DNA from: DATEPR01 sp963780635
GTDB taxonomy: Bacteria; Actinomycetota; Actinomycetes; Mycobacteriales; Pseudonocardiaceae
NCBI GenBank assembly: GCA_963780635.1
Contig: CAWACW010000011.1
Span: 434,001-498,000 of the forward strand
DNA length: 64,000 nt
Reading direction: 5' to 3'
The notes below the pieces were generated by a model that was given only the letters and a program-made list of their open reading frames with translations, searched no databases and was not told where the DNA came from. Both the position numbers and the translations under genes were made by a program. Positions within the stretch are counted from its first letter, which is position 1. Each line of letters opens with the position of its first letter. This document shows positions 16,629 to 25,215 of this stretch, one piece after another.

Positions 16629-19600
16629 ATGAGCACGCTGCAGTTCAAGCGCCCGCCGAGGCTCGCTGCCCCCCGCAGACCCGGTGGCGAGGTGCATCTG
16701 GAGCCGCCGCCCGAGGTGCCCAGGACCATCCCGGGCAACATCCTGATGAAGATCCTGCCGGTCGTGATGATCTTCATGTCCGTCGGGATGATGGCCTTCA
16801 TGTTCGTCGTCAGCAAGAACAACCCGACCACCCTGCTGATGGGCGGGATGATGATGATGGGCACCGTCGGCATGATGGCCGGCGGCGCGGGCCGGGGTAA
16901 CAAGAAGGCCGAGATGAACGAGGACCGCAAGGACTACCTGCGGTACCTCGGCCAGATGCGGGAACGCGCCCGCGAGGCCACCAACGAGCAGCGCGCCGAG
17001 CGCGAATGGGTGCACCCGGATCCGCAGACCCTGTGGTCGATCGCGACCAGCCGCCGGATGTGGGAGCGCCGGGCCGCCGACTCCGACTTCATGCACCTGC
17101 GCGTCGGCCGGGGTTCGCAGCGACTCGACACCCGGCTGGTGCCGCCGCAGACCGGTCCGGTGGAGGAGCTGGAGCCGATCGCGACGCTCGCGCTGCGCCG
17201 GTTCGTCCGTGCGCACTCGATCGTGCCGGAACTGCCGGTGTCCATCGCGCTGCGCAGCTTCGCGGCGGTCGGCCTGCACGGCGACCGTGACAGGATCCGT
17301 GGCCTGGCCAGGGCGATGCTCGCCCAGATGGCAACCTTCCACACGCCGGACGACCTGCTGATCGCGGTGGTGACATCGGGCCGGGCCAAGGTCGACTGGG
17401 AGTGGACGAAGTGGCTCCCGCACTCGCAGAGCCCAACCCTCGTGGACGGCATCGGCCCGCTGCGGCTGATCGCCGGTTCGCTGGGCCAGATCGAGCGGTA
17501 CCTGGACGCCGAACTGCGTGACCGCCCCCGGTTCACGCGCAACGCCCCGCCGCTGACCGACGCGCCGCACATCGTGATCGTCATCGACGACGGTGAGGTC
17601 AGCCGCGAGGAGCAGCTCGTCCTGGAGGAGGGCCTGGTCGGCGTCACCCTGCTGGACCTGTCCGACTCGCTGGGCAACCTCACGTCCCGCCGCGGCCTGC
17701 GACTCGTGGTCGAGAACGACCGCCTGGGTGCGCGCAGCGCGAGCGGTGTGGAGTGGTTCGGCAGCCCCGACACGATGACCGCCGTCGAGGCGGAGGCACT
17801 GGCACGCAGGCTGTCCCCGTACCGGATGAGCACCCAGCAGGAGTCCACCGACGAGGACCCGTTGAGTGCCAACGCCGATCTGCTGGAGATGCTGGGCATC
17901 TCGGGCGACCCGATCACGTTCGACGTGCAGCAGGCGTGGCGGCCGCGGCCGGTGCGCGACCGCTACCGGGTGCCGTTCGGCCTGGGCGAGAACGGCCAGA
18001 TGGTCGAGCTGGACATCAAGGAAGCCGCGATGGAGGGCATGGGCCCGCACGGCCTGTGCGTCGGTGCCACCGGTTCCGGCAAGTCCGAGTTCCTGCGCAC
18101 CCTGGTACTGGCGATGCTCGCCACGCACTCCAGCTCGACGCTGAACATGATCCTGGTGGACTTCAAGGGTGGCGCCACGTTCCTGGGCTTCGACCAGGCC
18201 CCGCACGTCGCGGCGACGATCACCAACCTGGCCGGCGACCTGACCCTGGTGGACAGGATGAAGGACGCCATCGCCGGTGAGGTGGCCCGCCGGCAGGAGC
18301 TGCTGGCCAAGACCAACGCGAAGAACGTCTGGGACTACGAGAAGATGCGCGAGAACGGCGCCGATCTCGATCCACTGCCCGCGTTGTTCATCTGCATCGA
18401 CGAGTTCTCCGAGATGCTGAGCGCGAAGCCGGACTTCATCGACATCTTCCTGCAGATCGGCCGGGTCGGCCGGTCGCTGCAGATGCACATGCTGCTCGCC
18501 TCGCAACGACTCGAGGAGGGCAAGCTGCGCGGCCTGGACACCTATCTGTCCTACCGGATCGGTCTGAAGACGTTCTCCGCGGCCGAGTCGCGGGCCGCGA
18601 TCGGTGTGCCGGACGCGTTCGAGCTGCCGCCGATCCCGGGTTCCGGCTACCTGGCGATGCAGGGCGAGCCGATGACCCGGTTCAAGGCCAGCTACGTGTC
18701 CGGCCCGTTCCGGCCCTCCGGCATGCAGGTCGCCGGGCCGTCCGCGCCGATCACGTACGACCGGCGGCCGAAGCTGTTCGTGCCGGACTTCGTGGAGATC
18801 CCGAAGGAGCCGGAGCGGCCGCGCGAGCAGGTCGCCAAGCCCGTCGAGGAGAAGAACGAGCCGACGTACCTGGAACTGATCGTCAAGAAACTGCACGGCC
18901 AGGGCCCGCCCGCGCACGAGGTGTGGCTGCCGCCGCTGGCCGAGCCGCCGTCGATCGACCAGTTCCTGCCGCCGCTGCAGCCGACCGAGGAGCGCGGCCT
19001 GTCCGCGACCGGTTTCTTCGGCAACGGCAGGCTGCAGGTGCCGTTGGGCATGGTGGACAAGCCCTTCGAGCAGCGCCGTGACCTGTTGTGGGCGGACTTC
19101 TCCGGTGCGGCAGGCCACGGCGCGGTCGTGGGTGGACCGCAGTCGGGCAAGTCGATGCTGCTGCGCACGCTGATCATGTCGATGGCGGTCACGCACACCG
19201 CCGAGGAGGTCCAGTTCTACTGCCTGGACCTCGGTGGCGGCACGATGGCCTCGATGAACGGGGTGCCGCACGTCGGTGGCGTCGCCGGCAGGCTCGATCC
19301 CGACCTGGCCCGCCGGATGGTGGCCGAGATGACCACCCTGGTGGCCGAGCGGGAGGCGCGCTTCCGGGACAACGGCATCGACTCGATGACGGAGTTCCGC
19401 AACCGCAAGCGGCGCGGCGAACTGGCCGACGACCTGCACGGTGACGCCTTCCTGCTGGTGGACGGCTGGATGAACTTCCGGCAGGAGTTCGAGGAGCTCG
19501 AACAGCAGGTCGTGCAGCTCGCCGCGCAGGGCCTGTCCTACGGCGTGCACGTGGTCGTGGCGGCCAACCGGTGGGCGGAGATCCGCCCGGCCCTCAAGGA

Positions 19601-20600
19601 CCTGCTGGGCACCCGGTTCGAACTCCGCCTCGGTGACACCACCGAGTCCGATGTGGACCGCAAGGTCGCGGTGAACGTGCCGGCGGGCAGGCCCGGTCGC
19701 GGCATCACGCGGGACAAGCTGCACTTCCTGACCGGCCTGCCGCGCATCGACGCGTCCAGCGACTCGGAGTCGGTGGCGGCGGGGGTGCAGGACGCGGCGG
19801 CGAAGATCCGCAGCTCGTGGCGCGGCCGTTCGGCGCCGAAGGTCCGGCTGCTGCCCGACCTGCTGCCCTACGAGCAGCTGCCGATGCCGGCGAAGCTGGC
19901 GAAGAAGGAGCTCGTGCCGATCGGCGTCAACGAGGACGAGCTGGCCACGGTGTTCCTCGACTTCGACGCCGACCCGCACTTCGTCGCGTTCGCCGACGGC
20001 GAGTCCGGCAAGACCAACCTGTTGCGCTGCATCGTGCGCGGCATCGTGAACCACTACACGCCCAAGCAGGCGGTCATCCTGCTGGTGGACTACCGGCGCA
20101 CCATGCTGGGGTTCATCAACACCGACCACCTGCTCGGCTACGCGGTCTCCAGCAACCAGTTGCAGGGCATGATGAAGGACGTCCACAACTCGATGAGCGG
20201 CCGGCTGCCCGGTCCGGACGTCACGCAGGAGCAGTTGCGCAACCGGTCGTGGTGGCAGGGTCCCGAGCTGTTCGTGATCGTCGACGACTACGACCTGGTC
20301 GCCACCCAGGCCGGCAACCCGTTGCAGCCGCTGTCGGAGTTCCTGCCGCAGGCCAAGGACGTCGGCCTGCACATGATCGTCACCCGGCGCACCGGTGGTG
20401 CCTCGCGGTCCACGTACGACCCGGTGATCGGCAAGCTGAAGGAGATCTCCAGCCCGGCCATGGTCGGCAGCGGTAGCAAGGACGAGGGTGTGTTGTGGGG
20501 CACGGTGAAGCCGAGCGCGCAGCCGCCCGGCCGGGGCACGATCATCACCCGCAAGTTCGGTCAGCAGCGCATGCAGGTGGCGTGGCTGCAGCCCGAGTAG
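16629..20600 (+). CDS. eccC: type VII secretion ATPase EccC
   Basis: The FtsK/SpoIIIE-type motor that recognises WXG100 cargo and energises ESX export. A single 1323-residue chain corresponds to the unsplit EccCa-EccCb form. Two transmembrane helices lie at about 42-63 and 70-90. Three ATPase domains follow with Walker A motifs GATGSGKSE (about 479), GGPQSGKSM (about 834) and ADGESGKTN (about 1122), and Walker B-like LFICIDEF, FLLVDGW and LFVIVDDYD. All three P-loops look intact. The ATG follows GAGAGGTCGT. It is 133 bases upstream of the Hsp70-like gene. The length fits the EccC family. Confidence 0.96.
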   Translation: MSTLQFKRPPRLAAPRRPGGEVHLEPPPEVPRTIPGNILMKILPVVMIFMSVGMMAFMFVVSKNNPTTLLMGGMMMMGTVGMMAGGAGRGNKKAEMNEDRKDYLRYLGQMRERAREATNEQRAEREWVHPDPQTLWSIATSRRMWERRAADSDFMHLRVGRGSQRLDTRLVPPQTGPVEELEPIATLALRRFVRAHSIVPELPVSIALRSFAAVGLHGDRDRIRGLARAMLAQMATFHTPDDLLIAVVTSGRAKVDWEWTKWLPHSQSPTLVDGIGPLRLIAGSLGQIERYLDAELRDRPRFTRNAPPLTDAPHIVIVIDDGEVSREEQLVLEEGLVGVTLLDLSDSLGNLTSRRGLRLVVENDRLGARSASGVEWFGSPDTMTAVEAEALARRLSPYRMSTQQESTDEDPLSANADLLEMLGISGDPITFDVQQAWRPRPVRDRYRVPFGLGENGQMVELDIKEAAMEGMGPHGLCVGATGSGKSEFLRTLVLAMLATHSSSTLNMILVDFKGGATFLGFDQAPHVAATITNLAGDLTLVDRMKDAIAGEVARRQELLAKTNAKNVWDYEKMRENGADLDPLPALFICIDEFSEMLSAKPDFIDIFLQIGRVGRSLQMHMLLASQRLEEGKLRGLDTYLSYRIGLKTFSAAESRAAIGVPDAFELPPIPGSGYLAMQGEPMTRFKASYVSGPFRPSGMQVAGPSAPITYDRRPKLFVPDFVEIPKEPERPREQVAKPVEEKNEPTYLELIVKKLHGQGPPAHEVWLPPLAEPPSIDQFLPPLQPTEERGLSATGFFGNGRLQVPLGMVDKPFEQRRDLLWADFSGAAGHGAVVGGPQSGKSMLLRTLIMSMAVTHTAEEVQFYCLDLGGGTMASMNGVPHVGGVAGRLDPDLARRMVAEMTTLVAEREARFRDNGIDSMTEFRNRKRRGELADDLHGDAFLLVDGWMNFRQEFEELEQQVVQLAAQGLSYGVHVVVAANRWAEIRPALKDLLGTRFELRLGDTTESDVDRKVAVNVPAGRPGRGITRDKLHFLTGLPRIDASSDSESVAAGVQDAAAKIRSSWRGRSAPKVRLLPDLLPYEQLPMPAKLAKKELVPIGVNEDELATVFLDFDADPHFVAFADGESGKTNLLRCIVRGIVNHYTPKQAVILLVDYRRTMLGFINTDHLLGYAVSSNQLQGMMKDVHNSMSGRLPGPDVTQEQLRNRSWWQGPELFVIVDDYDLVATQAGNPLQPLSEFLPQAKDVGLHMIVTRRTGGASRSTYDPVIGKLKEISSPAMVGSGSKDEGVLWGTVKPSAQPPGRGTIITRKFGQQRMQVAWLQPE

Positions 20601-20733
20601 ACCCGTCCGGCTTGCCCGTTACGGCGGGGTCGGGGACGCCGCCCGTCCGTGGCCGGGTGGGTGCCGCGCGGCTAAGGTTGTGCACCCGGGACGGTAGGAC
20701 GGCCTCTGGTGGCCGATGCGGGGAAGGCAGTAG

Positions 20734-22539
20734 ATGACACTGCGGGTCGCTGTCGATTTCGGTACTTCGAGTACCTGTGTCGCGATCTCCGTGTCCGGGC
20801 GTGAACCGCAGGTCGTCGTGGTCGACGGGCAGCCGATCGTGTCCTCCGCGGTGTTCGCCGCGATGGACGGCACCCTGTTCGTCGGCCAGGAGGCGGAGCG
20901 CCAGGCCGCGATCGATCCGTCCCGCTACGAGCCCAACCCGAAGCGGCGCATCGACGAGGGCGAACTGCTGCTGGGCAACACCGTGCTCAGCGTGCTGGAC
21001 GTCGTGCGCGCGGTGCTCGCCAGGGCGGTGGCCGAGGCCCGCATGGTCGCCGGCAACGCGCCGGTGGACCTGCTGGTGCTCACCCATCCCGCGGACTGGG
21101 GCGCGATCCGCACGCGCGTGCTGCGCCAGGCGGCCGCGGGCCTGGCCGCCGAGGTCACGCTCGTGCCCGAACCGGTCGCCGCCGCCGTGTTCCACGCGGC
21201 CAGCCACGCCCTGCCCGACGGCAGCGCGCTCGCCGTGCTCGACCTGGGTGGCGGCACCGTGGACGTCAGCGTCGTGCGCCGCCAGCAGCAGGGCGAGCCC
21301 GACCGCGGCAACGCGGTGGCCGGCTTCACCGTGCTCGCCACGCACGGTGACCCGAACTTCGGCGGTGCCGACATCGACCAGCTGCTGCTGGAGTACATCG
21401 GCTCCCTGGTCGCCGAGTCCGACCGGGAGGACTGGCTCGCGCTCACCGAGGGTCGCGACATGTCCGACCGTCGCCGTCGCCGGGTGCTGCGGCAGGACGT
21501 CCGGGGCGCCAAGGAGACCCTGTCCCGGCACACGTACACCGACGTGCCGCTGCCGCCGCCGTTCCCGGACGCGCACATCACCCGGGACGACCTGGAACGG
21601 CTGATCGAGACCCCGCTGCGCCGTGCGGTCGCACTGACGGTGGAGACCGTGGCGCAGGCCGGCCTGCGGCCCGACCAGCTCGCGGGCGTGTTCCTCGTCG
21701 GCGGGTCGAGCCGGATCCCGCTGGTCGCCCGGCTGGTCTACCAGCGCCTTGGGCTCATCCCGGCCACTCTGGACCAACCCGAGACCGTGGTCGCGCGGGG
21801 CGCGCTGCGGGCCGTGGCGCTGGACCCGCTGCACACCGGCGGCCTGCCCGCCGCACCCGCGAGCGGTCCCACGGCGGCGCAGCGCCGGCCCGGCTACGCA
21901 CCGCCGCCCCAGCAGCCATCGCCGCCCCGGGCGCAGCCGGGACAGCGACCCGTGTCGATGGCGGCGGTCACGGCCCGTCGTCGAGGGCGCCGCAGGCTGG
22001 TCGGGGCGGGCGCGGTCGTCGTGGTGCTGGTGGCCGCGGCGGTCGTCGGGCTCCTGCTGCGTGGCGGCGGCGGCACGGCCCAGCCCGCCGCGCTGGCAGC
22101 GGTGCCGCCGGGCCGGCACCTGATCTCCCAGTACGACTACCGGTTCACCACGCCGCAGGGCTGGGCTGAGTCGGCGAGCAACTCGGCCGCGCTCGAGGTG
22201 CGGATCTCGCCGACGAACGCGCCGACCGGATCGGACGCGATTTACGTCCGCGAATACCGCCTTTCCTACGACAGCACGAAGGATCGCGCTCAAGCGGTCG
22301 GCCAATTGGGACCGCAGGTAAAACAGGCGGGATATCTGAATTTCCGTGCCACGATGACATTCGCGAACCGCACGGTCGCCTACTATCAACAGCCGGGCAA
22401 CGACGCGACCGCGGACTGGTACGTGCTCTTCGACGGCAAGGTCCAGGTGAGCGTCGGCTGCCAGTACCCGACCGTCGACCTGGCGAGGGTCGAGCAAGCC
22501 TGTCAGCAGGTGGTCGCCGGTATCGCCATCAGCCAGTGA
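20734..22539 (+). CDS. membrane-anchored Hsp70-like type VII secretion-associated protein
   Basis: A 601-residue chimera. Residues 1-370 are an Hsp70/DnaK-type nucleotide-binding domain (VAVDFGTSSTCVA phosphate-1 loop, LDLGGGTVDVSV phosphate-2 loop, GVFLVGGSSRIPLV adenosine motif). A Pro/Gln-rich linker follows, then one transmembrane helix at about 423-443. A roughly 150-residue extracytoplasmic domain (SQYDYRFTTPQGWAES onward) has two cysteines near the end. There is no DnaK substrate-binding domain. It matches the layout of type VII secretion-associated proteins of the Rv3446c family found in ESX-4 loci. It follows eccC and precedes small gene 22553 by 13 bases. A role as ATP-driven assembly or cargo factor is inference. 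Confidence 0.85.
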   Translation: MTLRVAVDFGTSSTCVAISVSGREPQVVVVDGQPIVSSAVFAAMDGTLFVGQEAERQAAIDPSRYEPNPKRRIDEGELLLGNTVLSVLDVVRAVLARAVAEARMVAGNAPVDLLVLTHPADWGAIRTRVLRQAAAGLAAEVTLVPEPVAAAVFHAASHALPDGSALAVLDLGGGTVDVSVVRRQQQGEPDRGNAVAGFTVLATHGDPNFGGADIDQLLLEYIGSLVAESDREDWLALTEGRDMSDRRRRRVLRQDVRGAKETLSRHTYTDVPLPPPFPDAHITRDDLERLIETPLRRAVALTVETVAQAGLRPDQLAGVFLVGGSSRIPLVARLVYQRLGLIPATLDQPETVVARGALRAVALDPLHTGGLPAAPASGPTAAQRRPGYAPPPQQPSPPRAQPGQRPVSMAAVTARRRGRRRLVGAGAVVVVLVAAAVVGLLLRGGGGTAQPAALAAVPPGRHLISQYDYRFTTPQGWAESASNSAALEVRISPTNAPTGSDAIYVREYRLSYDSTKDRAQAVGQLGPQVKQAGYLNFRATMTFANRTVAYYQQPGNDATADWYVLFDGKVQVSVGCQYPTVDLARVEQACQQVVAGIAISQ

Positions 22540-22552
22540 CCGGGGAGGTGCC

Positions 22553-22918
22553 GTGACCGATCCACAGGGTTTCGCCGACACGGTACGGCGGTTCGACGCG
22601 CGACTGGACGCGGCCGTCGTGCGTGCTCGTCGCGCCGCCGCAACGGCTCGCGAGACCGGAGCGGCGTTCCGGCAGGAGACCCGGCAGTTGGCCGAACGGG
22701 TGAGAACGGGCACAGCCGTCGCGGACCAGACCACTGACGACGGGCTGCGCAGGGCAGCCGCGGGGTTCCGTGCCGATCACGGTCTGCCCGTCGAGGACTT
22801 CCCCCCGGGGGACTCCCCGACCGCACGCGGTCCACTCCGGACCCCCGGCCGGGGGCGCCCGAAAGCCCGGCCGGGTGACGATGACGAGGACTTTTCGCAA
22901 GAGCGAATCATGCAGTGA
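22553..22918 (+). CDS. small coiled-coil-like protein with acidic C-terminal motif
   Basis: A 121-residue hydrophilic protein of unknown function. The first 75 residues are Ala/Arg-rich and helical (FDARLDAAVVRARRAAATAR). The rest is Pro/Gly-rich and ends with the acidic motif RPGDDDEDFSQERIMQ. A similar tail (RPRDDDDEDNSSQSW) ends the protein at 30015, also in an ESX-substrate cluster. No signal peptide or membrane helix is present. The GTG is preceded by GGGGAGG and lies 13 bases after the Hsp70-like gene, so the two form an operon. It could be a cytosolic adaptor or chaperone for the WXG100 pair that follows; this is inference. Confidence 0.75.
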   Translation: MTDPQGFADTVRRFDARLDAAVVRARRAAATARETGAAFRQETRQLAERVRTGTAVADQTTDDGLRRAAAGFRADHGLPVEDFPPGDSPTARGPLRTPGRGRPKARPGDDDEDFSQERIMQ

Positions 22919-22965
22919 CCGAATTTACTACCGCTAACGTTTACAGGCGCAACTACTTGCGAAAA
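22892..22965. repeat. inverted repeat upstream of the WXG100 pair
   Basis: TTTTCGCAAG (22892-22901) and its exact complement CTTGCGAAAA (22956-22965) flank an AT-rich stretch containing TTTACTACC and ACGTTTACA. The 54-base loop makes termination unlikely. A paired operator site around the promoter of the WXG100 genes is a reasonable alternative. Confidence 0.4.
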
Positions 22966-23071
22966 AAGCGGGACACCATGGAACCGACCATGGCAAGGTC
23001 ATCGTCGTAGTCGGCGTACGGATGATGAACGCCCGAACCACCATCAGACTTCCCGAAGGGGGCCTTTTCCC

Positions 23072-23383
23072 ATGGCAGGTCAGTTCCAGACCGGTTCCAG
23101 CGAGATGCTCGCCGCCGTCCAGAGCATGCAGACGGTGAACGAGGCGCTGCAGGGCAACCTGCGCAACCTCCAGTCCGAGGTCGAGGGCGTCGCCGGCCAG
23201 TGGCAGGGTGCCGCGGCCACCGCGTTCGCGAACCTCATGTCGAAGTTCAACGAGGACGCCACGAAGCTGAACGGTGATCTGTCCCAGATCGCCGAAGCGG
23301 TGCAGGGCAACCAGAAGGCCTACCAGGCGCAGGAAGACTCGGCGCAGAGCTCGATGAGCTCGATCCTCGGTGGCCTGGGCTGA
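23072..23383 (+). CDS. WXG100 family secreted protein (first of pair)
   Basis: A 103-residue ESX substrate of the ESAT-6/CFP-10 family. Two helices are joined by the hallmark W-x-G turn at about residues 43-46 (GQWQGAAATAF). A YxxxE element, the type VII export signal type (KAYQAQED), sits near the C-terminus. GGGGGCC precedes the ATG at the normal position. It lies 85 bases upstream of a second WXG100 gene, the usual arrangement for an obligate heterodimer exported by EccC. In mycobacterial ESX-4 the equivalent pair is esxT/esxU; which partner is which cannot be told from the sequence. Confidence 0.92.
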   Translation: MAGQFQTGSSEMLAAVQSMQTVNEALQGNLRNLQSEVEGVAGQWQGAAATAFANLMSKFNEDATKLNGDLSQIAEAVQGNQKAYQAQEDSAQSSMSSILGGLG

Positions 23384-23468
23384 ACCGGTCGCCGGTTCGC
23401 CGAACCACAGTCAGTCCCGTAGCACCCTTCAATCCCATCAGACTTCAGTAGCGGAAAGAGAGAGAACC

Positions 23469-23768
23469 ATGAGCGGCGGCGGCGACACGATCAAGGTTTC
23501 GTTCGGTGCGGTGGACAGCCTGGCCAGCAGCATCGACAGCCAGGTGAAGCAGATCGAGGACCAGCTGGACACGCTGCGCAGCGCGATCACCAAGCTCGGC
23601 GGCGAGTGGCAGGGTGGCGCTCAGGACGCGTTCCGGGCCGTGCAGAACAACTGGAACTCGTCGGCGGACGACCTGCAGCAGGTGCTCAACCGCATCGCGA
23701 TGGCGGTCCACACGGCCCACGACCAGTACCAGCAGACCGAGTCCCAGAACACGGCCACCTGGGGCTGA
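23469..23768 (+). CDS. WXG100 family secreted protein (second of pair)
   Basis: A 99-residue WXG100 protein starting MSGGGDTIKVSFGAVDSLAS. The W-x-G turn is at about residues 46-50 (GEWQGGAQDAF) and a C-terminal YxxxE-type signal is DQYQQTESQN. I chose ATG 23469 because GGAAAGAGAGAG precedes it and it aligns with the family start; the open frame extends 33 codons further upstream without a credible signal. It forms a two-gene unit with 23072 that ends at a strong terminator (23785-23810). The likely heterodimer partner is the preceding gene. Confidence 0.92.
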   Translation: MSGGGDTIKVSFGAVDSLASSIDSQVKQIEDQLDTLRSAITKLGGEWQGGAQDAFRAVQNNWNSSADDLQQVLNRIAMAVHTAHDQYQQTESQNTATWG

Positions 23769-23784
23769 GCCCTGGCGGACCGCG

Positions 23785-23810
23785 AACCCCGGAGGACGTC
23801 CTCCGGGGTT
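23785..23810. terminator. terminator after the WXG100 pair
   Basis: A 26-base perfect palindrome (half-site AACCCCGGAGGAC) starts 16 bases after the second WXG100 stop and ends in TTCTGT. It is a typical GC-rich actinobacterial intrinsic terminator closing the ESX cluster before rplM. Confidence 0.8.
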
Positions 23811-23903
23811 CTGTGCGTGGTGACCCAGGCCACACGAACACGGCCGGCTACGGTGCGAATCGCCCGGCAGGTACACTGGTCTGGTGCCGTTCCGGGGGCC
23901 GTT

Positions 23904-23933
23904 TTGACCCTGTGGTGTGGTGCCAGGTATCTT
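23904..23933 (+). promoter_or_regulatory. putative rplM-rpsI promoter
   Basis: TTGACC (23904-23909) and TATCTT (23928-23933) are spaced 18 bases apart. They would give a leader of about 75 bases before the rplM GTG at 24017. The position between the ESX terminator and the ribosomal operon fits. Confidence 0.5.
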
Positions 23934-24016
23934 CTGACGTTGTTGTGTGTGGGGCTGCCCTGAGCGTGCGGCTGCCACAGTGACATCCCTGACGAGAGTG
24001 ACGACGAGGTAGACCC

Positions 24017-24469
24017 GTGCGCACGTACAGCCCGAAGGCCGGCGAGGTGACTCACGCCTGGCATGTGATCGACGCCCAGGACGTGGTCCTCGGCCGGCTC
24101 GCCACGCAGGCCGCGACGTTGCTGCGCGGCAAGCACAAGCCGACCTACGCGCCGCACGTGGACACCGGTGACTTCGTCGTGATCATCAACGCCGAGAAGG
24201 TCGCACTCACCGGCAACAAGCGTGACCAGGCGTTCGTCTACCGGCACAGTGGTTTCCCTGGCGGCCTGCGGAAGCGGTCGTTCGGCGAGATGCTCGAGAA
24301 GCAGCCGGACCGCCTGCTGGAGCAGGCCATCAAGGGCATGCTGCCGCACAACCGGCTCGGTCGTGCGATGGCCAGCAAGCTCAAGGTCTACGCAGGCCCT
24401 CAGCACCCGCACCAGGCGCAGAACCCGCAGCCGTTCGAGATCGCCGACAAGAGCAAGGTGAACCGGTGA
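24017..24469 (+). CDS. rplM: 50S ribosomal protein L13
   Basis: Early-assembly large-subunit protein, 150 residues. It starts MRTYSPKAGEVTHAWHVIDA and contains the family stretch VVLGRLATQAATLLRGKHKP and the basic loop GGLRKRSFGEML. The GTG at 24017 has a weak ACGAGGTAG site. The stop overlaps the rpsI start (GTGA at 24466-24469), so L13 and S9 are translationally coupled, as in other bacteria. The pair directly follows the ESX cluster, as in mycobacteria. Confidence 0.97.
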   Translation: MRTYSPKAGEVTHAWHVIDAQDVVLGRLATQAATLLRGKHKPTYAPHVDTGDFVVIINAEKVALTGNKRDQAFVYRHSGFPGGLRKRSFGEMLEKQPDRLLEQAIKGMLPHNRLGRAMASKLKVYAGPQHPHQAQNPQPFEIADKSKVNR

Positions 24470-25110
24470 CCAGCGCCGAAGACAGCATTGAGGAAGAAGT
24501 GACCACTCCGCAGACCGACGCCGCCGAGGTCACCGAGGCTCCCGCCGCAGATGAGGCAGCTCCGGCCACGGACGAGGCAGTCGCCGCGGACGAGACCGAG
24601 GCGACGGACGAGGCTTCTCTGGACGAGGCTTCGACCGACGAGGACTCGGCGGACGAGGACTCGGCGGACGAGGCTGCCGCGGAGGACGATTCCGTCAAGC
24701 CCGCGACCCGCCCGATCATCCCCGGCAAGCCCACCCAGACGGTCGGCCGCCGCAAGCAGGCCATCGTCCGGGTTCGTCTGATGCCCGGCAGCGGCAAGTT
24801 CACCCTGAACGGCAAGTCGCTGGAGCAGTACTTCCCGAACAAGGTGCACCAGCAGCTGATCCGCGAGCCGCTGACCACCGTCGACAAGCCCGAGTCGTTC
24901 GACATCTTCGCGAACCTGCGCGGCGGCGGCATCAGCGGCCAGGCCGGTGCGCTGCGGCTGGCGATCGCGCGGGCGCTGATCGAGGTCGAGCCCGACGACC
25001 GGCCGCCGCTGAAGAAGGCCGGCTTCCTGACCAGGGACCCGCGGGTCAAGGAGCGCAAGAAGTACGGCCTGAAGAAGGCCCGTAAGGCGCCTCAGTACAG
25101 CAAGCGCTGA
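24466..25110 (+). CDS. rpsI: 30S ribosomal protein S9 with long acidic N-terminus
   Basis: Small-subunit head protein whose C-terminal Lys-Arg tail reaches the P-site tRNA. The 214-residue product has an unusual roughly 80-residue N-terminal extension rich in Glu, Asp, Ala and Thr with DEAS/DEDSADE repeats. The true S9 core (QTVGRRKQAIVRVRLMPGSG onward) follows, ending in KYGLKKARKAPQYSKR. Shorter acidic extensions are known in mycobacterial S9. The GTG start overlaps the rplM stop. The role of the extension is unknown. A hairpin at 25135-25175 closes the operon. Confidence 0.96.
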   Translation: MTSAEDSIEEEVTTPQTDAAEVTEAPAADEAAPATDEAVAADETEATDEASLDEASTDEDSADEDSADEAAAEDDSVKPATRPIIPGKPTQTVGRRKQAIVRVRLMPGSGKFTLNGKSLEQYFPNKVHQQLIREPLTTVDKPESFDIFANLRGGGISGQAGALRLAIARALIEVEPDDRPPLKKAGFLTRDPRVKERKKYGLKKARKAPQYSKR

Positions 25111-25134
25111 CCTGCCGCCCGGCAACGAGCAACC

Positions 25135-25175
25135 CACGGGAGCAGTCATCCGTCTTTTCGGGTGCTGCTCCCGTG
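25135..25175 (+). terminator. stem-loop between rpsI and glmM
   Basis: An 11-bp perfect stem (CACGGGAGCAG with its complement) encloses a 19-base loop containing CTTTTCGG. It begins 25 bases after the rpsI stop and 41 bases before glmM. It may be a terminator for rplM-rpsI or a glmM leader element. No U-run follows. Confidence 0.5.
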
Positions 25176-25215
25176 TGCATTTCCCCCAGCTGATCCGCAG
25201 GAAGTCGAGGCGCAC

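Noticed and set aside
16449..20372. A 1307-codon open frame on the minus strand opposite eccC
   Set aside because: It is the antisense shadow of the strongly conserved eccC in GC-rich DNA; the translation is His/Arg/Leu/Val-rich with no domains or start signal.
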